NCBI GenBank assembly: GCA_016199325.1
Contig: JACQGW010000162.1
Location: forward strand, 1-6,621
Direction of reading: 5' to 3'
Source of the DNA: Chloroflexota bacterium
Lineage (GTDB): Bacteria; Chloroflexota; Dehalococcoidia; JACQGW01
Length of the DNA stretch: 6,621 nt
The notes below the pieces were generated by a model. That model was not told where the DNA came from, made no database searches, and saw only the letters and a list, made by a program, of their open reading frames with translations. The position numbers and the translations under genes were made by a program. How positions within the stretch are numbered: position 1 is the first letter of the stretch; every line of letters starts with the position of its first letter. Below are positions 1 to 5,177 of the stretch, in pieces.

Positions 1-297
1 CTTGAAGCCCGGCAGCATCGCCGCCGTCAGCTCGAGGACGCCGCGGCGGATGCGCTGCACGTCGGGGCCATCGGTGTGGACGACCATGCCGTCCCGTGCA
101 ATGGTCGAGCAGGACGTCGGGAAGCCGCGCAGGCCGTCGATCTGGACGAGGCAGGTCCGGCAGGCGCCCAGAGCCGGGCGATCGGGGTCCTTGCAGAGCT
201 GGGGGATGGCGATGCCGCTCTGGTTGATGGCGTCGAGGACCGTCGCACCGTTCGGGATCTCGATCGGTCGATCATCTATGGTGAGCCGCACGCTCAT
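1..297 (-). CDS. fdsA: NAD-dependent formate dehydrogenase alpha subunit, N-terminal part (NuoG/FdsA-type), cut by window edge
   Basis: Only the first 99 codons are present; the gene runs off the window at position 1. The visible part is a plant-type [2Fe-2S] ferredoxin domain. Its cysteines are at residues 35, 46, 49 and 63 (C-x10-C-x2-C-x13-C), in the context GACRTCLVQIDG and PTSCST, and it ends in RRGVLEL. This matches the N-terminus of FdsA-type formate dehydrogenases, which pass electrons from a Mo/W-bis-MGD site through Fe-S clusters to the FMN subunit. The ATG at 297-295 has a GAGGAG Shine-Dalgarno at 307-312, nine bases away. The paired NuoE- and NuoF-like genes lie upstream on the same strand, but about 1.5 kb of other genes intervenes. 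NuoG, HoxU or HndD-type hydrogenase subunits share this domain. The formate dehydrogenase call therefore rests on sequence resemblance and context, because the catalytic domain is not in view. Confidence 0.72.
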   Translation of the reverse strand, partial: MSVRLTIDDRPIEIPNGATVLDAINQSGIAIPQLCKDPDRPALGACRTCLVQIDGLRGFPTSCSTIARDGMVVHTDGPDVQRIRRGVLELTAAMLPGFK

Positions 298-313
298 CGG
301 CGGATGCTCCTCG

Positions 314-440
314 GTGATGGGTGATGGGGTATGCGTCACACGTCAAGGGGCATGCGTCATACGTCAAGGGGCATGCGTCATACGTCATGCGTCAAAGTGC
401 ATGCGTCATACGTGACCGATGACGGGTGATGGGTGATGGG
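314..440. repeat. GTGATGG heptamers and 21-nt direct repeats upstream of fdsA
   Basis: GTGATGG occurs in tandem at 314-327 and again at 426-439. Between them are 21-nt direct repeats that begin ATGCGTCAYACGTCAAGG: copy 1 at 331-351 and copy 2 at 352-372 differ by one base. A longer variant lies at 373-400 (28 nt, with one extra heptamer-like insertion) and a partial copy at 401-413. The repeats sit within about 20 bp of the fdsA start codon, so they fall in its leader or promoter region. No coding function is credible. Confidence 0.85.
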
Positions 441-466
441 CGACGCATGACGCATGACGTATGACG
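376..466. repeat. Inverted pair of CGTCAT/ATGACG heptamer arrays (19-bp perfect inverted repeat)
   Basis: The 19 nt at 376-394 (CGTCATACGTCATGCGTCA) are the exact reverse complement of 448-466, with a 53-nt spacer. Each arm is a run of 7-nt units: GCGTCAT, ACGTCAT, GCGTCAA on the left and ATGACGC, ATGACGT, ATGACGA (447-467) on the right. It could fold as a hairpin in RNA or extruded DNA. There is no U-tract, so it is not a standard intrinsic terminator. Confidence 0.8.
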
Positions 467-467
467 A

Positions 468-743
468 CCTGCTGAGCCGCGGCGACGCATCTCCCTGCGC
501 TGTATCGTCTCTATCAAGCATACCATAAACCCTGGAAAGCTGGATGGTGAGGGTGATAGGCGACTGGCGATGGCGTCAGCTTCCTTTTTCGACAGAGAGA
601 GGCTATACTGAGGTTAAGCGGGCGACCGGCCGTATGGCTGGAGGTGGCTATGAACCCCAGCCGCGGGATCTTCCCGCTTCCGGCCGTGGTGACGAACCCG
701 CCGGTTCAGCCTCGACAAACCACTGGCCCCAGGAGGCACTACC
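468..743. promoter_or_regulatory. Gap between divergent fdsA and methyltransferase genes; weak promoter candidate
   Basis: This stretch must hold the promoter for the plus-strand methyltransferase and probably one for minus-strand fdsA. The best plus-strand -10 look-alike is TATACT at 604-609, but no good -35 box lies 16-18 bp upstream (only TTCCTT at 581-586). On the minus strand, TGGTATGCT around 515-523 resembles an extended -10 with a poor hexamer. Neither is convincing alone. No other gene is supported here. Confidence 0.25.
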
Positions 744-1424
744 ATGCGGACCAAACGCTGGCTCATCCCACTCGCCGTTGTGGGGGCGATCGTCGTCGCC
801 CGGCGGCTTCTCCGCGGCGCATTCGGCCGGATCGCCGAGAACCTCCGGGGCTTCGGCGCGCCGACCGCCGAATGGTATGACCGCGCGACCGGCTGGGCGC
901 TCACGAGCTTCTTCGATCGAGTCGCGGCCGAGGTGGCTGCGACCGTCGCGACCGGTCGGATCCTCGAAGTCGGCAGCGGCCCCGGCAGGCTTGCCGTCCT
1001 CCTCGCTCGGGTCGCGCCGAGCCTCGCGATCACGGGGCTGGACCTCTCGCCGGCGATGGTCGAGCTGGCGGCACGCCGGGCGGCGAGGGCCGGTCTCCAG
1101 GAGCGCGTGCAGTTCGAGGTCGGCGACGTCGCGGCGCTCCCGTTCCCGGACGGGTCCTTTGACGGCGTCGTGAGTACCGCGTCGCTCCACCACTGGGCCG
1201 ATCCGGCCCGGGGACTGGCGGAGATCCACCGGGTCCTCAAGCCCGGCGGCGTCGCGCTGATCTACGACATCGCCTGGAGCCTCGGCGGGCACACGCCGGG
1301 GCGACCCGGCCTCGAACGGCTCGCCGCGGCAAGCCCCTTCGCCGAGCGGGACGTCACGGCTTTCCCCTGGCCCGGCCCGATCCCGTTCTTCGCCCGCCTC
1401 CGCCTCCGCCGCGCCGACGAGTGA
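744..1424 (+). CDS. Membrane-anchored class I SAM-dependent methyltransferase (Methyltransf_11/UbiE-like)
   Basis: The 226-residue protein transfers a methyl group from S-adenosylmethionine; the substrate cannot be told from sequence. Residues 6-19 (LIPLAVVGAIVVA) form a hydrophobic helix between basic residues, a likely N-terminal membrane anchor with the enzyme on the cytoplasmic face. The Rossmann-type core follows. Motif I is ILEVGSGPGRLA (73-84). The acidic residue that binds the SAM ribose is D100 in ITGLDLSPAM. The adenine-side loop is VGDVAALPFPDGSFD (126-140), and the post-core motif is IHRVLKPGG (161-169). ATG 744 is preceded by a perfect AGGAGG at 731-736, seven bases away. The stop codon lies inside a GTGATGA heptamer array. 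The gene opposes its neighbours and sits between fdsB and fdsA, so a role in formate metabolism is not implied. The family call is secure; the biological role is unknown. Confidence 0.9.
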   Translation: MRTKRWLIPLAVVGAIVVARRLLRGAFGRIAENLRGFGAPTAEWYDRATGWALTSFFDRVAAEVAATVATGRILEVGSGPGRLAVLLARVAPSLAITGLDLSPAMVELAARRAARAGLQERVQFEVGDVAALPFPDGSFDGVVSTASLHHWADPARGLAEIHRVLKPGGVALIYDIAWSLGGHTPGRPGLERLAAASPFAERDVTAFPWPGPIPFFARLRLRRADE

Positions 1425-1441
1425 TGAGTGATGAGTGATGA
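1421..1441 (+). repeat. Three perfect GTGATGA heptamers carrying the methyltransferase stop codon
   Basis: GTGATGA is repeated exactly three times. The methyltransferase TGA (1422-1424) is in the first unit. Because the unit length is 7, TGA recurs in all three forward frames within 21 nt, so the array stops translation whatever frame enters it. Confidence 0.85.
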
Positions 1442-1521
1442 GTCGGAGACGCCCTCCATCACTCATTTCCCATCGCCTCTTCCGACAGTCGAGCCTGGTA
1501 CAGTGGGAGAGCACCACAACC

Positions 1522-1764
1522 ATGAGTTCTACAACCAGAGGTAGTCGACCGGTTGTTGCCACTGACGTGCAAGTTGCCGACGATGCGCTGCGAGTCCGGC
1601 TCTCGGATGGACGTGAAATCTCGGTCCCATTGGAATGGTATCCCCGTCTGCGGGACGCGACACCGGAGCAGCGGTGCAACTGGCGCTTGGTCGGCGGCGG
1701 CATCGGCATTCACTGGGAAGACCTCGACGAGGACATCTCAGTAGCCGGCCTGCTCGCCGCATGA
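1522..1764 (+). CDS. DUF2442 family protein
   Basis: This 80-residue protein matches the DUF2442 pattern well. It has an N-terminal beta-rich part (VVATDVQVADDALRVRLSDG, residues 11-30), then REISVPLEWYPRLRDATPEQR, then WRLVGGGIGIHWEDLDEDISVAGLL at the C-terminus. The function of the family is unknown. Many members sit beside a DUF4160 gene and are suspected to be antitoxin-like or DNA-binding partners. No DUF4160 gene is found here: the 97 bp upstream after the methyltransferase hold only heptamers and a short leader. I chose ATG 1522 because the homologous part starts about ten residues later and a GGGAG lies at 1505-1509. An in-frame ATG at 1435 would start inside the heptamer array and add a low-quality 29-residue extension. 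It may be co-transcribed with the methyltransferase. Confidence 0.85.
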   Translation: MSSTTRGSRPVVATDVQVADDALRVRLSDGREISVPLEWYPRLRDATPEQRCNWRLVGGGIGIHWEDLDEDISVAGLLAA

Positions 1765-1834
1765 TCGCTACGTCATACGTCATACGTCATGGCACTTGTC
1801 CCGTCATGCGTCATGGGTGACGGGTGACGCATGC
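1765..1834. repeat. Convergent junction filled with CGTCAT heptamers and a 9-bp hairpin
   Basis: ACGTCAT is repeated three times at 1770-1790, six bases after the DUF2442 stop. A perfect inverted repeat CATGCGTCA/TGACGCATG at 1805-1813 and 1825-1833 has an 11-nt loop. The junction separates the 3' ends of plus-strand DUF2442 and minus-strand fdsB, so a bidirectional terminator role is plausible. The hairpin lacks a U-tract. Confidence 0.6.
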
Positions 1835-1855
1835 CTATCACCGATCACCCATCAC
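1835..1855 (-). repeat. Three GTGATNG heptamers encoding the fdsB C-terminus and stop
   Basis: On the minus strand the units are GTGATGG, GTGATCG and GTGATAG. Reading through them gives Val-Met-Gly-Asp-Arg-stop, so the last five residues of FdsB and its TGA come from repeat DNA. The methyltransferase stop is arranged the same way. Confidence 0.8.
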
Positions 1856-3460
1856 TCGCCCCCCAAATTCCCCCGCGAAGTGGCGCAGGCTGCTCTGGAT
1901 GGGGAGGGCTCCCATCTGGCCGAGGCCGCAGAGAGAGGCGGCCTGGACGATCTCGGCCAGCTCCCGAAGCTCGTCAAGATCGCTCGCATCGGCCTGGCCG
2001 GCGGCGAGGCGGTCGAGGACGGCGAGCATGCGCGGCATGCCTTCCCGGCAGGGGGTACATTTGCCGCACGACTCCTGCGCGTTGAACTTCGCCAGCGTCC
2101 GGACGACGTCCAGCGCCGACTGGCGGTCGTCGAGGACGATATGGCCGCCGGTGCCGGGGATGACCTGCGCGCCCGGCTCCATCGGCACGTCCAGCAGGCT
2201 CGGCGGCACCAGGTTGCCGGACGGCCCGCCGATGACGATCGCTTTCAGCTCGCGGCCGCCGGCCACGCCGCCGCCGATGTCGTAGATCAGCCGGCGTAGC
2301 GTCGTCCCCATCGGGATCTCGACCAGCCCCGGTCGGGCGATGTTGCCGGAGATCCCGATCAGCTTCGTGCCTGTCGCCCTGGCCGTGCCAACGGCAGCAA
2401 ACCACTCGGGGCCGTTCGCGAGAATGGCCGGGACGTTGGCCAGCGTCTCGACGTTGTTGATGGCGGTCGGCTTGCCCCAGAGGCCGAACTCGACCGGGAA
2501 CGGCGGGCGCAGGCGCGGCTGGGAGCGGAAGCCCTCGACGGCGTTCATCAGCGCCGTCTCCTCGCCAAGGATGTAGCCGCCGGCGCCCCGCCGGACCTCG
2601 ACGTCGACCGAGAAGCCGGAGCCAAGAACGTTCTGGCCGACGAGCCCTTCGCGCTGCGCCTGCGCGAGCGCGTGCTGGAGCCGCTCGGCGGCGAGCTCGG
2701 CCTCGCCGTTGACGAACACGACGGCGCGCTCGGCGCCGATGGCGTAGGCGGCGATGACCATCCCCTCGACGAGCCGGTGCGGGTCGCCCTCGACCAGGTG
2801 CCGGTCCTTGTAGACGCCGGGCTCGCCCTCCTCGAAATTGACCAGAAGGTACTTCGGCGCGTTCGGCTGGTTGCGGGCGCCCTCCCACTTGATCGCCGCC
2901 GGAAAGGAGGCGCCGCCCCGGCCGATCAGCCCGGCCTGCTTCACGGTTGCGATGACGGCCTCGGGCGCCATGCCGCCGAGCACCTGGGCGAGGGCCAAGT
3001 AGGTGCCGTGGCGAATGGCGTCGAAGAGATCGCCGGGGTCGACGAGGCCCCAGAGCTCGCTCAGAATGCGGGCCTGGCCGGCAAGGAACGGGTGCTCGGC
3101 GGCGGTCGGGACGCCGTCGATTGGTGCTGAGGCGACGGCGGCGCCGGAGGCGATGCGTCCTGCCGCGGCTGCGGCGACGAGGTCGGCGGCCGATTCGGGC
3201 GTCACACCGCCGTAGGTGATCGTCGGCCGGCCGGGGGCGAGCACGCTGACGAGGACGGCGGCGTAACACATCCCGTTGCAGCCGCCCTCGACGACGACGG
3301 CGGCAACACCCTGGCGCGCGACGGTCTGGCGAAGCGCGCCGACGACGTCGCCGGCGCCGACCGCCAGGCCACAGCCGCCGGCGCCGACGACGAAGCGGAT
3401 CCCCTCCGCCCGTCCTGCCCGCACCTGAAGATCGGCATACCTGTTCTGAACGGTGCTCAC
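1838..3460 (-). CDS. fdsB: NAD-dependent formate dehydrogenase beta subunit (NuoF/FdsB-type, FMN- and NADH-binding)
   Basis: The 540-residue flavoprotein would pass electrons from the Fe-S chain through FMN to NAD+. Residues about 20-110 form a thioredoxin-like domain with cysteines at 30, 61 and 65 (GGCNGMC); a four-Cys [2Fe-2S] site would be one short, and in some relatives this domain holds no cluster. The FMN/NADH core has GRGGASFPAAIKW (180-192), NFEEGEPGVYKDR (208-220), GAGGYILGEETALMNAVEG (292-310) and INNVETL (334-340). A SLBB-like part follows near 360-440. The [4Fe-4S] ligands are C465, C468, C471 and C511 (SCGKCTPCREG ... SLCGLGQ). There is no extra C-terminal ferredoxin domain, unlike HndC/HydB hydrogenase subunits, which fits FdsB. 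Translation starts at GTG 3460, overlapping the fdsG stop as GTGA, with GGGGAGG at 3468-3474, so the two are translationally coupled. HoxF-like or NuoF-like alternatives are less likely. Confidence 0.85.
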   Translation of the reverse strand: MSTVQNRYADLQVRAGRAEGIRFVVGAGGCGLAVGAGDVVGALRQTVARQGVAAVVVEGGCNGMCYAAVLVSVLAPGRPTITYGGVTPESAADLVAAAAAGRIASGAAVASAPIDGVPTAAEHPFLAGQARILSELWGLVDPGDLFDAIRHGTYLALAQVLGGMAPEAVIATVKQAGLIGRGGASFPAAIKWEGARNQPNAPKYLLVNFEEGEPGVYKDRHLVEGDPHRLVEGMVIAAYAIGAERAVVFVNGEAELAAERLQHALAQAQREGLVGQNVLGSGFSVDVEVRRGAGGYILGEETALMNAVEGFRSQPRLRPPFPVEFGLWGKPTAINNVETLANVPAILANGPEWFAAVGTARATGTKLIGISGNIARPGLVEIPMGTTLRRLIYDIGGGVAGGRELKAIVIGGPSGNLVPPSLLDVPMEPGAQVIPGTGGHIVLDDRQSALDVVRTLAKFNAQESCGKCTPCREGMPRMLAVLDRLAAGQADASDLDELRELAEIVQAASLCGLGQMGALPIQSSLRHFAGEFGGRVMGDR

Positions 3461-3948
3461 GCCACTGCCTCCCCGTTCCGCTCCTCGGCCGTTCGCTCAC
3501 GGATGAGCGCCAGGACCCGCTCGACGGTTGCCCGGCCACAGCCGCAGCCTTCGATCTCGACGACCGGGGCGACGGAACAGAGGAAGGCGCAGGCGGTCTC
3601 CTCCAGCGTGACGCTGCCGTCGGCGGCCGTCCCGCCGAGCTCGACGCCGAGGGCCGCTTGAAGCTCGGCCAGGAGCTTCCCGGCGCCGTTCACTCGGCAG
3701 CTCACGCCGGTGCAGACCTTGACGACGGTCTCCCCCGGCTCCTCCAGCCGCAAGAGAGGGAAGTGGGTGGCGACGCCGTAGACCTCACTCTTCGGCACCC
3801 GAACGTGCCGGCCGACCTGCTCGATGGCCCACAGGGGAAGGAAGCGCAGTTCGCGCTGGACGGCCAGAAGGGCCGGCAGCAACATCGTGCGCTCGCGGGG
3901 GAGCGGGGCAAGGGCGCGGCGAAGGCGATCGTCGTGCGGTTCCACCAT
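3457..3948 (-). CDS. fdsG: NAD-dependent formate dehydrogenase gamma subunit (NuoE/FdsG-type [2Fe-2S] protein)
   Basis: The 163-residue protein is the small electron-transfer subunit that partners the NuoF-type flavoprotein. A helical N-terminal part (LLPALLAVQRELRFLPLWAI, about 23-42) precedes the thioredoxin-like domain. The [2Fe-2S] ligands are C79 and C84 (VCTGVSC) and C120 and C124 (CAFLC), the standard C-x4-C ... C-x3-C arrangement. GVATHFPLL (58-66) is the usual NuoE segment before them. Two further cysteines (135, 137) in EGCGCG are not canonical ligands. I chose ATG 3948, which has GAGGAG at 3954-3959 and a second GGAG-type site just upstream. The frame stays open to 4227, but that extension is translated repeat DNA. 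It is the first gene of the fds group, and its stop overlaps the fdsB start by four bases. Confidence 0.85.
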   Translation of the reverse strand: MVEPHDDRLRRALAPLPRERTMLLPALLAVQRELRFLPLWAIEQVGRHVRVPKSEVYGVATHFPLLRLEEPGETVVKVCTGVSCRVNGAGKLLAELQAALGVELGGTAADGSVTLEETACAFLCSVAPVVEIEGCGCGRATVERVLALIRERTAEERNGEAVA

Positions 3949-4055
3949 GGGGTCTCCTCTGGGTCTCCTTTCCACGTCAGGGGCGGCTATGTGGCGCTCT
4001 CCCTGCAACATGCGTGCCACGGCCGAGCGCCTCCTGGAGCAGTGCAGAGAGCCAG

Positions 4056-4134
4056 CGAACCGCCAAGATCGCCAAGGAAGCCGCCAGGAGCGCCGGTTGG
4101 TCGTTTGGTCAGCCTTGCGCAGACCGCTCCAGCA
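4056..4134 (+). repeat. Left arm of long imperfect inverted repeat (CGCCAAG type)
   Basis: This arm runs CGAACCGCCAAGATCGCC... to ...GCGCAGACCGCTCCAGCAC. Its reverse complement matches 4591-4678 over most of its length. Shared blocks include CGAACCGCCAAGA, CGGTTGGTCGT, TGGTCA and TTGCGCAGAC-GCTCCAG. It carries a CGCCAAG(A) unit of about 9 nt that resembles simple repeats scattered through many GC-rich genomes. Confidence 0.75.
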
Positions 4135-4263
4135 CGAGCGCAGGTACGCGCGGAGGCTGCAGTGGGGTGCGCAGGTTCGTAGTGCGCACTCGCAAGTGCG
4201 CTTCCCCGGCGTCACGGTCCCGACCATACCGGCCGACGCGCCACTCCGGCGGGCGTCCCCGAA

Positions 4264-4437
4264 CCGAGCCGCGACCGTAAGGGAGCGCTTCCCCGGGCGT
4301 CACGGTCTCGACCACGCCAACCGGCGAGCACCTTCGGCAGGCGCCCCCGAACCGAGCCGCGACCGTGAGTGAGCGATTCCCCGGCGCGCGCAGTCGACCG
4401 CACGCCGGAGGACCGCTCCCTTACGGTCGCGGCTCGG
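4264..4437. repeat. GAGCCGCGACCGT dispersed repeat, three copies, one inverted
   Basis: The 24 nt at 4264-4287 (CCGAGCCGCGACCGTAAGGG then AGCG) recur on the opposite strand, without mismatch, at 4414-4437. A third copy in direct orientation starts at 4349 (88 nt after 4261) with GTGAGTGAGCG in place of GTAAGGGAGCG. Copies 1 and 2 are both followed by TTCCCCGG, and a related GCGCTTCCCCGGCGTCACGG at 4198-4217 hints at an older degenerate third direct unit. The reading frames through them give LPYGRGS-type peptides that are not genes. Confidence 0.8.
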
Positions 4438-4590
4438 AGAGACCGCGCGCTGCGACAGACGCCATCACCCAGACAGCAGACAGCCCGCCTGCCTCACTGC
4501 CGCAGGCGCATATCACCCGCGTAACGGTCCGTCAATCGGCGGATCGGCGTGAGAGGCAGCGGGTTCCACGTGGGAGGGGGGAACGAACCG

Positions 4591-4678
4591 CACTGGAGCA
4601 GTCTGCGCAAGGATTGACCACACGACCAACCGACGTTCTTGGCGTCCTCCTTGCCGATCTTGGCGTCTTGGCGGTTCG
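4591..4678 (-). repeat. Right arm of long imperfect inverted repeat (CGCCAAG type)
   Basis: On the minus strand this reads CGAACCGCCAAGACGCCAAG, then ATCGGCAAGGAGGACGCC, then CGGTTGGTCGTGTGGTCAAT, ending CTGCTCCAGTG. It is about 9 nt longer than the left arm because it has an additional CGCCAAGA unit. The difference in unit number fits slippage after the two copies formed. Confidence 0.75.
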
Positions 4679-4696
4679 TTGTCTGTCGGCACCGCG

Positions 4697-5092
4697 CTAC
4701 ACGCGCGCGAGGATGCGGTCCCCGCCGAAGATGTTGCGCATGCGGAACGGGACCGGCGTCTCCGCCAGTTGCCAGGCGCGGAGACGCCAACCGGGGTAGA
4801 GGAACCACGGCTCCGGCAGCCGGTACTCGGGCCGGCTCGTCCAGGACGGGGCAGGCAGTCCCTCCTGGGCAGAGAGGCAATCCACGGCAGCCGCCAGCAG
4901 TGCCGCCCAGCGCAGGTGCTCGGATGGAACGTCGGGGAGCGGCTCGCCGAAGAGGCGCGGCCGCTCGGCCGGGCTCGTTCTACGCCAGTCGTCGAGAAAC
5001 TGGCCGATCGCCAGCCACGGGTCGGCGCCGCCGGCGATGATGCGGAGGGATTCTGCGGCCGTCTGCGGCTGGTACTCAGGACGCGGCGTCAT
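4697..5092 (-). CDS. Small protein paired with DUF6036 gene (unknown function)
   Basis: The 131-residue soluble protein is not from a family I can name with certainty. Its layout is QFLDDWRR (31-38), a mid-region PLPDVPSEHLRWAALLAAAV (51-70), then GLPAPSWTSRPEYRLPEPWF (78-97) and a C-terminal ETPVPFRMRNIFGGDRIL (111-128). This resembles, from memory, small proteins encoded next to DUF6036 nucleotidyltransferase-like genes, with a shared 'P-W ... PWF ... ESPxxFRxRNIF' style. It lies 85 bp after the DUF6036 stop on the same strand, consistent with a two-gene operon and possibly an antitoxin-like partner. The ATG at 5092 is unusual: it follows, one base on, the end of a 37-nt CRISPR-repeat-like sequence. 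The only ribosome-binding hint is a weak GGGA eight bases upstream. The frame has no other start before a stop at 5155. Confidence 0.65.
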   Translation of the reverse strand: MTPRPEYQPQTAAESLRIIAGGADPWLAIGQFLDDWRRTSPAERPRLFGEPLPDVPSEHLRWAALLAAAVDCLSAQEGLPAPSWTSRPEYRLPEPWFLYPGWRLRAWQLAETPVPFRMRNIFGGDRILARV

Positions 5093-5093
5093 C

Positions 5094-5130
5094 GTTTCAA
5101 TCCCAACCCGGCCCGAAGGTCGGATGCAAC
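5094..5130 (-). repeat. Solitary 37-nt CRISPR-repeat-like sequence
   Basis: On the minus strand the segment begins GTTGCATCCGACC, has a central TTCGGG and ends GGGATTGAAAC. It combines the length (37 nt), the terminal ATTGAAAC and an internal imperfect stem (CCGACC-TTCG-GGCCGG, one mismatch), all typical of type I CRISPR repeats. No second copy is present at repeat-spacer spacing on either side, so this is not an array. It could be a relic, an orphan repeat or chance. Confidence 0.45.
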
Positions 5131-5141
5131 GGTCCGAAGAT

Positions 5142-5161
5142 CCGCCGCGATTTCACGGCGG
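5142..5161 (-). other. Small hairpin just after the DUF6036 stop
   Basis: CCGCCG (5142-5147) pairs with CGGCGG (5156-5161) across an 8-nt loop, 17 bases after the DUF6036 stop codon on the minus strand. No U-run follows, so it may be an attenuator or an mRNA 3' structure and not a full terminator. Confidence 0.3.
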
Positions 5162-5177
5162 CCATGGTCTCAAGCAA

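Larger units (their letters stand above)
3949..4696. other. Gene-free 750-bp repeat region upstream of fdsG
   Basis: I see no credible gene here. The open frames are Arg/Pro-rich translations of repeats. The stretch holds a long imperfect inverted repeat (4056-4134 against 4591-4678) enclosing copies of a GAGCCGCGACCGT repeat. The fdsG promoter should lie somewhere in it, but I could not pick out convincing -35/-10 boxes. Bases 4441-4590 show nothing recognisable. Confidence 0.7.

Noticed and set aside
331..413. CRISPR array made of the 21-nt repeats
   Set aside because: The units are head-to-tail with no spacers and are built from heptamers, so they are simple tandem repeats.
650..880. Small plus-strand frame starting ATG 650 with a good TGGAGG upstream
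   Set aside because: It overlaps most of its length with the methyltransferase in another frame and becomes Arg/Pro-rich with no family resemblance. A short leader peptide cannot be fully excluded.
1805..1833. Intrinsic terminator between DUF2442 and fdsB
   Set aside because: The 9-bp stem is real but no T-run follows on either strand, so it is recorded only as a repeat hairpin.
1796..3130. Plus-strand open frames (up to 167 residues) opposite fdsB
   Set aside because: They are antisense to a well-supported FMN/4Fe-4S protein with all family motifs. They lack ribosome-binding sites and recognisable domains and are a by-product of high GC content.
1974..3539. 521-residue Arg-rich frame on the minus strand over fdsB
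   Set aside because: It is the shifted-frame shadow of fdsB, with extreme Arg/Pro/Gly composition and no motifs.
3949..4227. Longer N-terminus for the fdsG product
   Set aside because: The 93 extra residues are read from dispersed repeats. The NuoE-type homology and a good GAGGAG both support ATG 3948.
4109..4403. Frames giving LPYGRGS or LTHGRGS peptides
   Set aside because: They are translations of the GAGCCGCGACCGT dispersed repeat, not genes.
5089..5170. Third-frame peptide ending in ATGA overlap with the 131-residue gene
   Set aside because: This 26-codon open stretch has no start codon and its end lies within the CRISPR-like repeat, so the ATGA overlap is probably chance.
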